NCBI RefSeq assembly: GCF_030544485.1
Contig: NZ_CP130610.1
Span: forward strand, 1-64,000
Direction: 5' to 3'
DNA: 64,000 nucleotides
Source of the DNA: Halomonas sp. HAL1
GTDB lineage: Bacteria; Pseudomonadota; Gammaproteobacteria; Pseudomonadales; Halomonadaceae
Shown: positions 12,301-21,966 of the stretch, piece by piece
How the letters are laid out: the number at the start of each line of letters is the position of its first letter
How positions within the stretch are numbered: the stretch's first letter is position 1
Translations under genes and position numbers: made by a program
Notes under the pieces: model-generated
Told to the model about the DNA's origin: nothing
The model's database searches: none
What the model saw: the letters and a program-made list of their open reading frames with translations, nothing else

Positions 12301-13933
12301 GCTCCACTTCATCGGCTCGGTCAGCGGGTGTCTCTACGGTTTGCTCTTGAGAAGAGGACGCGTCGGGCTCACGGCGCTGGGGTGAGATACCTTCCCAGAG
12401 ACGGTGCTGCAGCGCTGTCTCTTCCTGTAGGCGCTCATTGAGTACTTCAATACCATGTGCTTCCACCAGCGTACGCTGATCACTAAATAATGACGTGCCC
12501 AGCCCCGCACGCTGGCCTTCCAAGCGAAAGCCCAGCGCATCTAACAACGTGGGGAAAACATCCAGCATGGTGGCATCACGGCGAATACGCTGTGGCTGAA
12601 TATCATCACCCAGCATGATAAGCGTGTTGTCGCGGTCTAAAGCGGTCAACTGATCCCACACCGACACCCGCATGGTCAGGTGGTCGCTGAGTACTACGAC
12701 CAACGTGTTGTCGAGAAGCCCCTCTGATTCCAAACGCTCAATTAAATCTCGGGCCAGCCACGTTGAGCACTCTACTGAGTAAAGAATATCCTGCCCGTCA
12801 AATTCGCCCTGTTGTTCTACACAGGATTGAGAGGGGTAACCATTGGGCGCATGACCTGCTAAATTAAGAGTTACCACGCCCCAGGGGCCGTTATTCTCTT
12901 TGTCGAGACGCCGTATTTCGTCGGCGGTAATGTCATAAAGCGTGTCGTCATAAAGCCCCCAACTGTTTACATATTCGGGATCTGTCAGCTGTGGCTCTAA
13001 CTCTTCACGCCCTTTTACGGTGTTGAACTGGTGGCCGCGATAGAAAATCCCCTTGCCTGCAAACTGAGTGCTGGCACCACCCAAGTAGCTGAGCTGGTAG
13101 CCCTGCGCCGCGAGTATATCGCCAAGGCAATCAACGCCGGGAACGACCTTAGAGAGAGGGTCAAACTGACTGTCGTGAAGGAGGCCCGCAGGCATTAAAG
13201 GCACGCCACATTGGCTGGCAATCATCCCCGCCATTGTCCAGCCGGTGTTATCCATTTGGCGGACACCTTCAAAGACCGCACCTCGTTCACCCAGTGCGTT
13301 GAGATTGGCATAGGCATCCTCGAATATATCGTTGGCGTAGGTGCGCTCAATGCTTTCTAGATACAAGAGAAGTAAGTTCGGGGCGTCTCTAAGCGCTTCA
13401 GCGGGGGGCGGCTTATAGCGACGATCCAGCCAGGCACCATCGTCGGTAACAATAGCTGCGCTGCGTTGGCCCAGACCAAAAAGCAGCGGGTTGCTTGCCA
13501 ATAACAAAATAGCGAAAAAGCGCTCGGCTAACCGCCAGCGCTGGTCATGACGGGACAACCACGTGACGGATGCCAGCACGCCAATCATGATCAGCGTATA
13601 AAGCACCGCGGTAAGCATTTTACCGGCGCCGCCGTGCTCGGCCATGCCTGCCTGGAGATGAAAAAACACCGCGCCCAGATCGACAATGCCGAAGCTATCT
13701 GCCAAGTAGACGTAAACGCCCCACAAGCTAAGCGGCAACAGCGACCAGGGCCACATTTTGCGGTAACGAGCATTGGCAGGTTGGCCCCAGCGCAGCTTTA
13801 AGCCCACCCCAATCCATGCGGCGGCGACAAAAAATAGCGTCCACCAAGGTAGGCGGGTTAGCACCGTGACGGTATAGCCAAGGCATAGGCCGATAGTGAT
13901 GATTGCTATTTTTCGAATAGCACGAGGATTCAT
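12290..13933 (-). CDS. OpgB/LtaS-family phosphoglycerol transferase-like membrane enzyme
   Basis: This is a membrane-bound alkaline-phosphatase-fold transferase. About four or five N-terminal membrane segments (to residue 155) precede a periplasmic catalytic domain. The motif LLLYLESIERTY contains the metal-ligand Glu near 193, NTGWTMAGMIASQCGVPL has the presumed nucleophile Thr near 233, and LSDHLTM has the Asp-His metal pair near 416-418. The pattern resembles E. coli OpgB (MdoB), which moves phosphoglycerol from phosphatidylglycerol to glucans. No opgG or opgH is in the window. The gene ends an operon of LPS enzymes, so an LPS-core phosphoglycerol or phosphoethanolamine acceptor is an inference. 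The ATG at 13933 is preferred over a TTG six bases upstream. Confidence 0.82.
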   Translation of the reverse strand: MNPRAIRKIAIITIGLCLGYTVTVLTRLPWWTLFFVAAAWIGVGLKLRWGQPANARYRKMWPWSLLPLSLWGVYVYLADSFGIVDLGAVFFHLQAGMAEHGGAGKMLTAVLYTLIMIGVLASVTWLSRHDQRWRLAERFFAILLLASNPLLFGLGQRSAAIVTDDGAWLDRRYKPPPAEALRDAPNLLLLYLESIERTYANDIFEDAYANLNALGERGAVFEGVRQMDNTGWTMAGMIASQCGVPLMPAGLLHDSQFDPLSKVVPGVDCLGDILAAQGYQLSYLGGASTQFAGKGIFYRGHQFNTVKGREELEPQLTDPEYVNSWGLYDDTLYDITADEIRRLDKENNGPWGVVTLNLAGHAPNGYPSQSCVEQQGEFDGQDILYSVECSTWLARDLIERLESEGLLDNTLVVVLSDHLTMRVSVWDQLTALDRDNTLIMLGDDIQPQRIRRDATMLDVFPTLLDALGFRLEGQRAGLGTSLFSDQRTLVEAHGIEVLNERLQEETALQHRLWEGISPQRREPDASSSQEQTVETPADRADEVELIH

Positions 13934-13963
13934 ATGCAACCTACTTTTTCAGGCAAGTTCATT

Positions 13964-14668
13964 TCATTGATTAACTTTGAGACCATCACTGTTTGAGGTA
14001 TCAATCAGAGGCATGGCTGCGGCAAAATTATAATCACCAGCATAAACTTTTTGTGCACAGTCGGTAAATCTTGTTTTTGTTTGACGCCATTTCCGTTTGG
14101 TATAGCAATTCGACAATACTTTACTATGCAAAAGTAAACGTGCTTTGAGATTGATTTTTTTAGGAGAGAACCCATCAATCATAACTAGTTTATTATTAGC
14201 ATGTTCTCCCTCAATAACAAAGTTATCTATATTAAAATCAGAGGCAGGAATGCCAGTAGTGGAAAATTTATGAACAATTTTTTCCACTAAAAGTAATGCA
14301 CACTCAACGGTTAGCTCTTTTCTAAATAAAAGCTTGCGCAAAGTAATGGACTGACCTTGATCATCAACAATTCTTTCGACAACTAAACCAGGCCCTTTAT
14401 TCGTTTTTACCCACTTTTGACAGAGGCTAATGCAACATTCAGTATTGTTAGGTGCAACAGCTTTTGATACATACCATTCTGAAAAGCTCTGTCGATGTTC
14501 TTTTTTCCAGCTTTCTGGATGCCGAGCAATTTTTATTAGTTTTGACGGATTGGTTTCATCTAAATAACAAATTCGATTTGACCCGTAGGATAAAATATTG
14601 TTATCGTTTAAGATTATTTTTTTACTATTTTTTATTTGCTTTCTGATTTCTCTGAATGCAATGTACAT
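13964..14668 (-). CDS. YrbL-like protein-kinase-fold protein, possible LPS core kinase
   Basis: The 234-residue protein has a compact kinase fold like PhoP-network protein YrbL. It has YGSNRICYLDETNPSKLIKIA near 28-48 (probable ATP-binding Lys at about 46), DFNIDNF near 144-150 as the catalytic loop, and MIDGF near 163-167 in place of DFG. The coding sequence is AT-rich. Its start lies 37 bp inside the upstream glycosyltransferase gene, and the OpgB-like gene follows after 30 bp. The context suggests phosphorylation of an LPS core sugar, as WaaP, WaaY and KdkA do, but the substrate is unknown. A regulatory role like that proposed for YrbL is possible. Confidence 0.72.
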   Translation of the reverse strand: MYIAFREIRKQIKNSKKIILNDNNILSYGSNRICYLDETNPSKLIKIARHPESWKKEHRQSFSEWYVSKAVAPNNTECCISLCQKWVKTNKGPGLVVERIVDDQGQSITLRKLLFRKELTVECALLLVEKIVHKFSTTGIPASDFNIDNFVIEGEHANNKLVMIDGFSPKKINLKARLLLHSKVLSNCYTKRKWRQTKTRFTDCAQKVYAGDYNFAAAMPLIDTSNSDGLKVNQ

Positions 14669-15807
14669 ATATCATCCTTGATATTCTCTTTGAGGTGATC
14701 TGAAATTAAGGATTGCAGCGCTTGATATTGATATTCGTAGGTGTAATAACTAGCTGTTTCGACAAGCTGGTTGTTTATAAATGCATTATCTTTAAGCATG
14801 AGACTCTCAATTTTTTCCGCCCACTGCTCTGAAAGATAACCCTTTACAATTAAATTCCTTAACTCGCCTTTGAGTAGCTCACCAGCACCAACACGTTCGG
14901 ACATCAGGGTCAATGTAGAACATGCCATCGCTTCTAATATAACACAACCAAACTCTTCGATATGTGCAGGCAAAACAAAGAGATCTAAAGCAGCGTAGTA
15001 ATGCTCTACCTCAGGAACCGTTTTTTTCCATATAAAATATTGGTCGACGCCTAGTCTTACTGCTTTTTCTTTATAGGCTTCTATCTCCCCCTGCCCTATT
15101 ACTAAAAAACGATATAAGACATTGGTTGCTTTTACCAAATCTCTCGAAATTTCAATGAAAAAATCTAAGTTTCTTTTTTTGAAATCACCCGAGGTGATTA
15201 AGCCGATGAGCTTTTCTTCTTGTTTAATATCAAGCTCATCTCGCTTCTTCTGTCTAAATATTGACTTTTTGAAGACATTAAATTGATGTGCGTCAAAACC
15301 AGGATAAGAGATGCTTATTTTTTGAGCCGGAATACCGTAACGAGTAGTTAAATCATTAGCCATTAACTGAGAGTTGGCAACAACATGCTGATAGTTACCT
15401 TTTCTGAGAATTTTATTATGTATTTTTGAAACGCTTTTTTGTTGTTGAGTCGATTTTGGATAAATTATTTCTTGTGCTAAATCCACACAGTTATGCATAA
15501 AAATTATGTTTGCATTTTCCATATCGCCATGGCTGATAATAAGAGAGGGCTTATTTTTTTGACACCAAGCATTAGCACGCTTACTAAACCAGAGTCGTCT
15601 GATGTAACTACTTAGTGGGATTTTTTTAATAATCTTTAAATCCACACCATAGGAAACAATTGTTTCTTTATTAATTTTTTCACATATGATGGTTACGTGA
15701 TATCCCAAGTTTTTTAAAATTGAAATTTGTTGCAGAGCGATTCTTGCAGCGCCAGTTGTCTTGTTCAAGTTACGGATGGCAATAACTGCCGTCGGCACGT
15801 CTTCCAT
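14632..15807 (-). CDS. GT4-family glycosyltransferase (LPS core)
   Basis: This is a GT-B retaining glycosyltransferase of about 391 residues. It shows TGAARIALQQISILKNLGY at the N-terminus, an acceptor/donor-domain transition near residue 200, and the GT4 donor signature EEFGCVILEAMACSTLTLMS near 284-302. No membrane segment is seen. The ATG at 15807 is chosen over an in-frame TTG at 15825. It is the second gene of a minus-strand operon (GT2, this gene, YrbL-like kinase, OpgB-like). Base composition is strikingly AT-rich: row 15121-15180 has only 15 G or C. It probably extends the core oligosaccharide; the sugar is not predictable. Confidence 0.85.
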   Translation of the reverse strand: MEDVPTAVIAIRNLNKTTGAARIALQQISILKNLGYHVTIICEKINKETIVSYGVDLKIIKKIPLSSYIRRLWFSKRANAWCQKNKPSLIISHGDMENANIIFMHNCVDLAQEIIYPKSTQQQKSVSKIHNKILRKGNYQHVVANSQLMANDLTTRYGIPAQKISISYPGFDAHQFNVFKKSIFRQKKRDELDIKQEEKLIGLITSGDFKKRNLDFFIEISRDLVKATNVLYRFLVIGQGEIEAYKEKAVRLGVDQYFIWKKTVPEVEHYYAALDLFVLPAHIEEFGCVILEAMACSTLTLMSERVGAGELLKGELRNLIVKGYLSEQWAEKIESLMLKDNAFINNQLVETASYYTYEYQYQALQSLISDHLKENIKDDICTLHSEKSESK

Positions 15808-15840
15808 GATAGAACCTGTTGTCAAAAGTTTTTTTGAAAT

Positions 15841-16593
15841 TTAATGCTTGATCTTCAAGAAGTTTTTCATATATTTCCAAAACACACCATTAGCATTCGA
15901 AACTGCTATTACTAATCCTCTCCAGCCATCGCGCCAGCCCTGCTGTAGAAAATAAGTTCGTAGAAAGGCGAAGACTGCTTTGAAAAAAATGACTAATACT
16001 GAGTAATGCTTCAGTTTTCCAGATTCAGCGCGAATGTTTGAATAACGATTAATTTTTTCTAGAAACTGTGACAAATCTGTCACGGCTGTATGCTTAATAG
16101 TACCCGATAAGCGTTGTACGCGGCTAATGCTGTTCACTGATATTGCTTCGTGAACCATGGCATTATTGAAATTATGACTGCGACGATCAAAGAGTCGAAT
16201 TAACCAGTCATTTCCCCATCCAGAGTAGTGGACTGGCTGACCCATCATCCAATTCTCACGCAATATTTCCCCCAGATCGCTAGGTGATGCGTTGTTAACC
16301 CACGTTGTGATTGATTCGATGAGTTCTGGGGAAGGTACTTCGTCGGCATCAAGGGAGAGTATCCAATCATGCTTGGCTAGCGAAACGGCGTGACGTTTGG
16401 TAGGCCCGAAGCCAATAAAATCACCTTGATGTAGTGAAACGTTCGGATAACTCGCCGCAATGCGGAAGGTATCGTCGCTTGAACCGTTATCGTAAATCAC
16501 TACGTTTTCAAAACACTGCACAGCATCCAGCGTATTTTGTAAAGTTGAGGCAGCATTTCGAGTGATGATAACAACGCTAACGCCAGCGGGCAT
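15841..16593 (-). CDS. GT2-family LPS core glycosyltransferase (WaaE/KdtX-like)
   Basis: The 250-residue GT-A inverting glycosyltransferase starts SVVIITRNAASTLQNTLDAV. It has YDNGSSDDT near 34-42 and the metal-binding DAD in LSLDADEVPSPELIES near 80-95. WaaE/KdtX proteins add glucose to heptose I of the inner core, and that is the best guess here. It is the first gene of the minus-strand LPS operon, diverging from the GT4 gene at 16676. The ATG at 16593 has a weak AGGAT upstream. Confidence 0.85.
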   Translation of the reverse strand: MPAGVSVVIITRNAASTLQNTLDAVQCFENVVIYDNGSSDDTFRIAASYPNVSLHQGDFIGFGPTKRHAVSLAKHDWILSLDADEVPSPELIESITTWVNNASPSDLGEILRENWMMGQPVHYSGWGNDWLIRLFDRRSHNFNNAMVHEAISVNSISRVQRLSGTIKHTAVTDLSQFLEKINRYSNIRAESGKLKHYSVLVIFFKAVFAFLRTYFLQQGWRDGWRGLVIAVSNANGVFWKYMKNFLKIKH

Positions 16594-16675
16594 AAATGTT
16601 TCGATCCTGTTAGAAAGTGGGTAGCGAATGCTATTATAGCGGCTTTACAGTCACCGTATCCCCAGTGAGGCGTTT

Positions 16676-17704
16676 TTGCACATCATTCATGTCAATCTGG
16701 CTAGAGGGTTCCGCGGGGGAGAGCGTCAAACCGTCCTATTGATCCAAGCATTAGCTGGTGCGGATGGAATAGAGCGCCAGACGCTGGTCTGCAAGCCATC
16801 GTCCCCTTTACGCGATGAGTTAGCAGGTACTCCAGGTTTAGAATTTACTAACGCTAGACATCAATTAGCAGGGCATTGGCATGCAGGTAAAGCCGATGTC
16901 GTGCATGCACATGAGGCAAAAGCAGTTCATTGGGCATGGCTACATAGCAAGCTGTTCCAAACGCCATATATTATTACTCGCCGCGTCGATACCCCTATTA
17001 AGCGTAAACTAAGTAATAAGGCTTTTTATCGTAATGCTCACTACTGCGTCGCTATATCGAGTGCCATAGCGCAGGAAATAAGCACATTAACATTTCAAAA
17101 AATTCCCATTATTCCAAGCGCCTTCACGCCCGTTTCACCGAATCCAAACTTCGTAAAGGAGCTACGTGATGGTTATTCCGAGCGTTTTATCGTCGGCCAT
17201 GTTGGTGCTCTGGTGGATCGCCATAAAGGACAGCGAGTGTTATTAGAGGCAGCTCGTCAATTCCAGGTTACACGGCCAGAAGTATTGTTTGTATTTTTTG
17301 GAAGGGGGGAGGACGAGCAAATTCTACGTCAGGAGAGTGCCTCGTTAAGCAATGTCCTTTGGATGGGTTTCAAGCCTAATATTGGCGACTATCTGCCAAT
17401 GTTAGACCTTTTTGCATTCCCTTCGCGAAATGAAGGGCTAGGATCGGTACTTCTAGATGTAATGAATGCTAAAGTCCCTATTATTGCCAGTGATGTTGGT
17501 GGTATTCCCGATATTGTCAAGCATAAAAAAACTGGCATTCTAGTGCCGCCCAATAACTCTGAGAAGCTAGTTGAAGGCCTTGAAGCATTAATAAAAAATG
17601 AACAGCTTCGAAGTACATTGTCATTTAATGCTTTTAAGCAATTAGAGAGGTTTTCTCCTGATGCGATGATGGATGCTTATCTTTTTCTATATCGTACTAA
17701 ATAA
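16676..17704 (+). CDS. GT4-family glycosyltransferase (LPS core)
   Basis: A 342-residue GT-B enzyme that begins with TTG and reads MHIIHVNLARGFRGGERQTV, the normal N-terminus of this subfamily. GTGAGG precedes the start. The GT4 donor signature SRNEGLGSVLLDVMNAKVP is near 255-273, followed by ASDVGGIPDIV. The gene is AT-rich and opens a plus-strand pair with the GT90 gene 31 bp downstream. It probably adds a core sugar; acceptor and donor are unknown. Confidence 0.86.
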   Translation: MHIIHVNLARGFRGGERQTVLLIQALAGADGIERQTLVCKPSSPLRDELAGTPGLEFTNARHQLAGHWHAGKADVVHAHEAKAVHWAWLHSKLFQTPYIITRRVDTPIKRKLSNKAFYRNAHYCVAISSAIAQEISTLTFQKIPIIPSAFTPVSPNPNFVKELRDGYSERFIVGHVGALVDRHKGQRVLLEAARQFQVTRPEVLFVFFGRGEDEQILRQESASLSNVLWMGFKPNIGDYLPMLDLFAFPSRNEGLGSVLLDVMNAKVPIIASDVGGIPDIVKHKKTGILVPPNNSEKLVEGLEALIKNEQLRSTLSFNAFKQLERFSPDAMMDAYLFLYRTK

Positions 17705-17735
17705 CACTTATTTGTAATATTACTGGCTTGGTTTT

Positions 17736-18707
17736 ATGACTTTTATCGAACGCTTGAAAGCTAATTACCATAAGTTTCTATTTTATAGCAAGGGTGTCTT
17801 GGAAATAGGCTTACCCCGGCAATACTATTTCTTCGAACGGAAAAAATATCTCACTGCCTTTGAGAGGTTACCGTTAGGAAGTGAAAAATCTTATATTGAA
17901 GGCCGAGTAAATTACTATAACCAGCTTTCTAAGCCGTTAGAGCTAAATGATCAAGCACTAGACGTAGGTGGTTTTTCAAAACAGAAAAGTTGGTCTTACT
18001 ATATTGATATGAAGTGCTATTTATCGCGTTTTGAGAAACCTTTGAAATTCCATTTCTGGCCGGGTGATATTCGTACAATACCCGAAGAACCTACGTTTGT
18101 AAAAAGTCGCCCGATTAGCCTGGATAATCAGCAGTCGGTGCTACTAAAGCTAAATCGAGTAAGACATTATTTCTTTGTAAATGATACGCTTAATTTTGAT
18201 GAGAAAAAAAATCAGTTAGTGTGGCGGGGTGCTTGTCATCAGCCACATCGACAAGCCTTTGTAGAAAAATATTACCATCATCCCCTGTGTAATGTGGGTG
18301 ACAGTCGTAAAAATGCTCAGGGAAAACCTTGGGGGCGTTCCTATATGAGCGTCAATGCACAGTTGAACTATAAGTTTATACTGAGCATTGAAGGTAATGA
18401 TGTGGCAACGAATTTAAAGTGGATTATGGCCTCTAATTCATTATGCTTTATGACTAGGCCTAAATATGAAACTTGGTTCATGGAAGGGACACTTCAACCA
18501 AGCTTTCATTATGTTGAGCTTGCTGACGATTACTCAGATTTAGAAGAAAAATTAATTTACTATCAACAGTATCCTAATGAAGCAAAAAAAATTATTAAAA
18601 ATGCTAATAATTATGTGGAGCCTTTTTTAAATCAAAAGCAAGAGCACCTTATCGGCTTGTTAGTAATGCAAAAATATTTTGAGAAAACAGGGCAAAACAG
18701 CGGCTGA
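17736..18707 (+). CDS. GT90-family LPS glycosyltransferase (LpsA/CAP10-like)
   Basis: The 323-residue protein belongs to the CAP10-like GT90 group that includes LpsA of Pasteurellaceae, which adds a hexose to an inner-core heptose. Diagnostic stretches are LVWRGACHQPHRQAFVEKY, PWGRSYMSVNAQLNYKFIL and SIEGNDVATNLKWIMASNS. There is no signal peptide. It is AT-rich like its upstream GT4 neighbour and is convergent with kdkA. Function in the core is well supported by family and context; the exact linkage is not. Confidence 0.85.
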   Translation: MTFIERLKANYHKFLFYSKGVLEIGLPRQYYFFERKKYLTAFERLPLGSEKSYIEGRVNYYNQLSKPLELNDQALDVGGFSKQKSWSYYIDMKCYLSRFEKPLKFHFWPGDIRTIPEEPTFVKSRPISLDNQQSVLLKLNRVRHYFFVNDTLNFDEKKNQLVWRGACHQPHRQAFVEKYYHHPLCNVGDSRKNAQGKPWGRSYMSVNAQLNYKFILSIEGNDVATNLKWIMASNSLCFMTRPKYETWFMEGTLQPSFHYVELADDYSDLEEKLIYYQQYPNEAKKIIKNANNYVEPFLNQKQEHLIGLLVMQKYFEKTGQNSG

Positions 18708-18742
18708 AGTAAATAACATAAACAATGCGAGTAATTTCAGTC

Positions 18743-19450
18743 TTAGCTAAGATACCCTAGATTAATAGCTGATATTGATGACGAGTTAGTGAATTTCTCA
18801 ATGGAGCGTTCCAATCTATCCAGGTTAGCTTTCTGCCATTTTCCCGCTGCCCGCAGGCGGCAGCGGTCAAGGTCAATCAACCATGGTGCTCCGCTGGGGT
18901 CGACCAGAATATTGCGCGCATTCAGGTCGACATGATCTAGCCCTGCTTGGTGAAAGCGTCGAATCATAACGCCGACGCGGTGTAACAGCGCTTCATCGGC
19001 TTGATCGTTGACCAACAGCTCGGCCAGCGCTTTTGCACCTGTAATACGTACGGTGATCAACGCAGCTTCATACGTAAGTCCATAGCGGGTAACGCAGCCT
19101 GCTACAGGACGGGGCACCGGCAGGCCCTGCTCGAAAAGCGCGGCCGTTAAACGCAATTCTCGAAATGCCCGGGTTCGCTCAGCGCCGGTCCATAAATAGC
19201 GTTTTTCACTGAGCTTGGCTGCCATGCCACCTCGGCGATAGGGCCTTAACACCCACTGTTCGGTCGGTGTTACCTGTAAAAACAGACTGCTGCCCCGGCC
19301 TGGGGCTTCACCCACTATTAATCCCTGTTCACGCCAGTATTCGGAAGTGAACAGAGCAGGATCCATTTGGTGTGTTCCCGGCGCGTCACATAAACTGTCT
19401 GCATCATGTAAAATCAGTCCATTTTCCTGCCGGAGTGCCGCTAAGCGCAT
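18743..19450 (-). CDS. kdkA: 3-deoxy-D-manno-octulosonic acid (Kdo) kinase
   Basis: KdkA phosphorylates Kdo at O-4 in the LPS inner core using ATP. The 235-residue WaaP-family kinase has GRGSSLFLQVTPTEQWVLRPY with the ATP-binding region, KRYLWTGAERTRAFRELRL, the catalytic loop DHVDLNARNILVDP and the DFG-like LIDLDRCRL. Its start codon overlaps the divergent GT9 start codon (bases 19448-19451 read CATG), so it has no separate upstream space. Normal GC content returns here after the AT-rich stretch. In known species KdkA goes with a single-Kdo inner core. Confidence 0.9.
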   Translation of the reverse strand: MRLAALRQENGLILHDADSLCDAPGTHQMDPALFTSEYWREQGLIVGEAPGRGSSLFLQVTPTEQWVLRPYRRGGMAAKLSEKRYLWTGAERTRAFRELRLTAALFEQGLPVPRPVAGCVTRYGLTYEAALITVRITGAKALAELLVNDQADEALLHRVGVMIRRFHQAGLDHVDLNARNILVDPSGAPWLIDLDRCRLRAAGKWQKANLDRLERSIEKFTNSSSISAINLGYLS

Positions 19451-20546
19451 GAAGCCCTCTCTGCCTGTTCAGCCTAACCACATTGCCATTTTGCGCCTTT
19501 CCGCCCTAGGAGACGTATGCAATCTCGTCCCCACGGTGCGGGCGTTGCAGCGCCAGTGGCCCGATGCGCGCATTACCTGGATTATCGGCAAGGGGGAGCA
19601 CAGTCTACTGGCGGGGCTTTCCGGGGTCGAGTTCGTTGTTTACGACAAAGCGACCGGTATTGCCGGAATGCGTGCGCTTTGGCGGCAGCTTGCCGATACG
19701 CGCTTCGATGTACTGCTGCATATGCAGCAGGCCATCCGTGCGAGCGTGCTGTCCCTTGGGCTTAAAGCCAAGGTGCGTGTGGGCTATGACAAGGCGCGCG
19801 CCAAAGATGCTCAGCACTGGTTCACCCAGCATCAGCTTGCGCCGCACCCTAATGCCCATGTATTGGAGTCATTCATGGACTTCGCCCGGGTGCTGGGGGT
19901 AGAGGATGAACGGTTAGAGTGGAATCTGCCGGTCACCGACACCGCGCGCAATGAAGCACAGGTTATCAGTGGTGAGGCGCCTTACCTGGTGATCAACCCT
20001 TGCAGCAATGTGCGCCTGCGCAACTTTCGCAACTGGTCAGTGGAGGGCTATGCCAGCGTCATTGAGCATGCCTGGGTGCAGTATGGTCTCAAAAGCGTGC
20101 TGACCGGTGGCGGCAGTGCCCTGGAGCGGGAAATCGGCGATCAAATCGAAGCGCTTTGCCAGCCCAGTAGTGTGATTAACGCCATTGGCGGCACCTCCCT
20201 GAAAGGGGTGTTGGCCCTGATTGATCACGCTCAAGCGGTGATCGCGCCGGATACCGGGCCTATTCATATGGCCAATGCGATGGGAACTCCAGCACTGGGC
20301 CTGTACGCGTCGACCAATCCCCAGCGGGCCGCCCCCTATTTGTGGCGCGACTTTGCGGTTAATGCTTACCCTCAGGCGGTGCGCACCTATCTGCATAAGT
20401 CAGTAGACGAAGTGAATTGGGGTCAACGGGTGCGCCACCCAAGCGCCATGATGCTGATAAAAGCCGATGACGTTATCGCTAAACTGGATACACTGCTGGC
20501 CCATACTGCTTTGACTGCCAGCGCAGGGAGCACCGATGAAGATTGA
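19449..20546 (+). CDS. GT9-family LPS heptosyltransferase
   Basis: The 365-residue protein starts [20 protein letters not shown] and has the GT9 N-terminal motif [18 protein letters not shown]. It carries the donor-site signature [23 protein letters not shown] near the C-terminus. It is a second heptosyltransferase beside WaaF, so it is probably heptosyltransferase I (WaaC role) or a third heptosyltransferase. The upstream in-frame extension is antisense to kdkA and is rejected. It overlaps hldE by 11 bp, forming GT9-hldE-waaA. Confidence 0.85.
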   Translation: MKPSLPVQPNHIAILRLSALGDVCNLVPTVRALQRQWPDARITWIIGKGEHSLLAGLSGVEFVVYDKATGIAGMRALWRQLADTRFDVLLHMQQAIRASVLSLGLKAKVRVGYDKARAKDAQHWFTQHQLAPHPNAHVLESFMDFARVLGVEDERLEWNLPVTDTARNEAQVISGEAPYLVINPCSNVRLRNFRNWSVEGYASVIEHAWVQYGLKSVLTGGGSALEREIGDQIEALCQPSSVINAIGGTSLKGVLALIDHAQAVIAPDTGPIHMANAMGTPALGLYASTNPQRAAPYLWRDFAVNAYPQAVRTYLHKSVDEVNWGQRVRHPSAMMLIKADDVIAKLDTLLAHTALTASAGSTDED

Positions 20547-21966
20547 TTTAACCGCGTTAGAACATGCTCGTGTGCTGGTGGTCGGCGATGTGATGCTGGA
20601 TCGCTACTGGCATGGCGGTACCTCACGCATATCTCCAGAAGCGCCCGTACCGGTGGTGCGCGTGGAAGATGTTGAAGACCGCCCGGGCGGCGCGGCTAAT
20701 GTGGCGTTGAACATTACCTCGCTAGGTGGCCACGCAGTATTGGCGGGTGTAGTCGGTGATGATGAAAACGCAAAACTGCTCGAAGCCAGCTTGACCGCTT
20801 CCGATGTAAGCACTTACTTCCAGCGCAGCGCTGAAATACCCACAATCACCAAGCTGCGCGTGATGAGTCGCAACCAGCAACTGTTGCGTCTGGATTTCGA
20901 GCAGCGCCTGGACAGCGTCGATACCAGTGAACTATTGGCCCAGGTAGAAAAGGTGCTCCCCGACTGCGACGTAGTGATTCTCTCCGACTACGGCAAAGGC
21001 ACGCTGAACCAAGTAGAGAACCTGATAGCCAATGCAAGGGCCCAGGGCAAGCGGGTTCTGGTCGACCCGAAAGGGCAAGATTTCAGCAAGTACCGCGGGG
21101 CGAGTTTAATTACACCCAACCTGACAGAGTTTGAAGCGGTGGTCGGTGCCTGCGCAACCGATGCGGAACTATCCACGAGAGGCGAAGCGCTACGTGCCGA
21201 GCTTGAGCTGGAAGCGCTGCTGATTACGCGCAGTGAAAAAGGCATGACCCTGATTCGCGAAGGGCACGCGCCGCTGCACTTGCCGACCCGGGCTCAGGAA
21301 GTCTTCGATGTGACGGGGGCAGGGGATACGGTGATTGGCCTGATGGGATTGGCATTGGCGGCAGGGCATGCCTTTCCTGAAGCGATGATGCTGGCCAACC
21401 TGGGGGCAGGGCTGGTAGTGGCCAAACCGGGCACAGCAACTCTATCGATCGCCGAGCTCTACACCGCGCTACACGGCGATAAGCTGGCTGAATTTGGAGT
21501 GATTGAGCCTGCTGTGCTGATAGAGGCCGTGCGCGCCGCTCAGCTGCGTGGTGAGCAGGTGGTGATGACTAACGGCTGCTTCGATATTCTACACGCGGGC
21601 CATGTCGCTTACCTGGAGCAGGCCAAACGCCTGGGTGATCGGTTAATTGTCGCGGTAAACGATGATGCCTCCATCGGCCGCCTGAAGGGGCCCAAGCGTC
21701 CGATTAATCCGCTTAACCGGCGCATGCAAGTCTTGGCGGGGTTAGGGGCCGTCGATTGGGTGGTGCCGTTCAGTGACGACACCCCCCAGGCGCTGATCGA
21801 AGCGGTGTTGCCGGATATTCTGGTCAAGGGGGGCGATTACAGGCCAGAAGATATCGCCGGGGGGGCGGCGGTTATCGCTAATGGCGGAGAGGTCAAGGTA
21901 CTGGGCTTTGAAGATGGTGTTTCGACCTCGGCGATGATTAGTTCCATTTTAGACCGCGAGCGCTAA
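20536..21966 (+). CDS. hldE: Bifunctional heptose-7-phosphate kinase / heptose-1-phosphate adenylyltransferase
   Basis: HldE carries two steps of ADP-heptose synthesis. The N-terminal ribokinase-family domain (about 1-320) has [17 protein letters not shown] and the anion-hole motif [11 protein letters not shown]. The C-terminal cytidylyltransferase-like domain (about 345-476) has [19 protein letters not shown] and DILVKGGDY. At 476 residues it is full length. Its stop overlaps the waaA start by one base (TAATG), so the two are coupled. Confidence 0.96.
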   Translation: MKIDLTALEHARVLVVGDVMLDRYWHGGTSRISPEAPVPVVRVEDVEDRPGGAANVALNITSLGGHAVLAGVVGDDENAKLLEASLTASDVSTYFQRSAEIPTITKLRVMSRNQQLLRLDFEQRLDSVDTSELLAQVEKVLPDCDVVILSDYGKGTLNQVENLIANARAQGKRVLVDPKGQDFSKYRGASLITPNLTEFEAVVGACATDAELSTRGEALRAELELEALLITRSEKGMTLIREGHAPLHLPTRAQEVFDVTGAGDTVIGLMGLALAAGHAFPEAMMLANLGAGLVVAKPGTATLSIAELYTALHGDKLAEFGVIEPAVLIEAVRAAQLRGEQVVMTNGCFDILHAGHVAYLEQAKRLGDRLIVAVNDDASIGRLKGPKRPINPLNRRMQVLAGLGAVDWVVPFSDDTPQALIEAVLPDILVKGGDYRPEDIAGGAAVIANGGEVKVLGFEDGVSTSAMISSILDRER

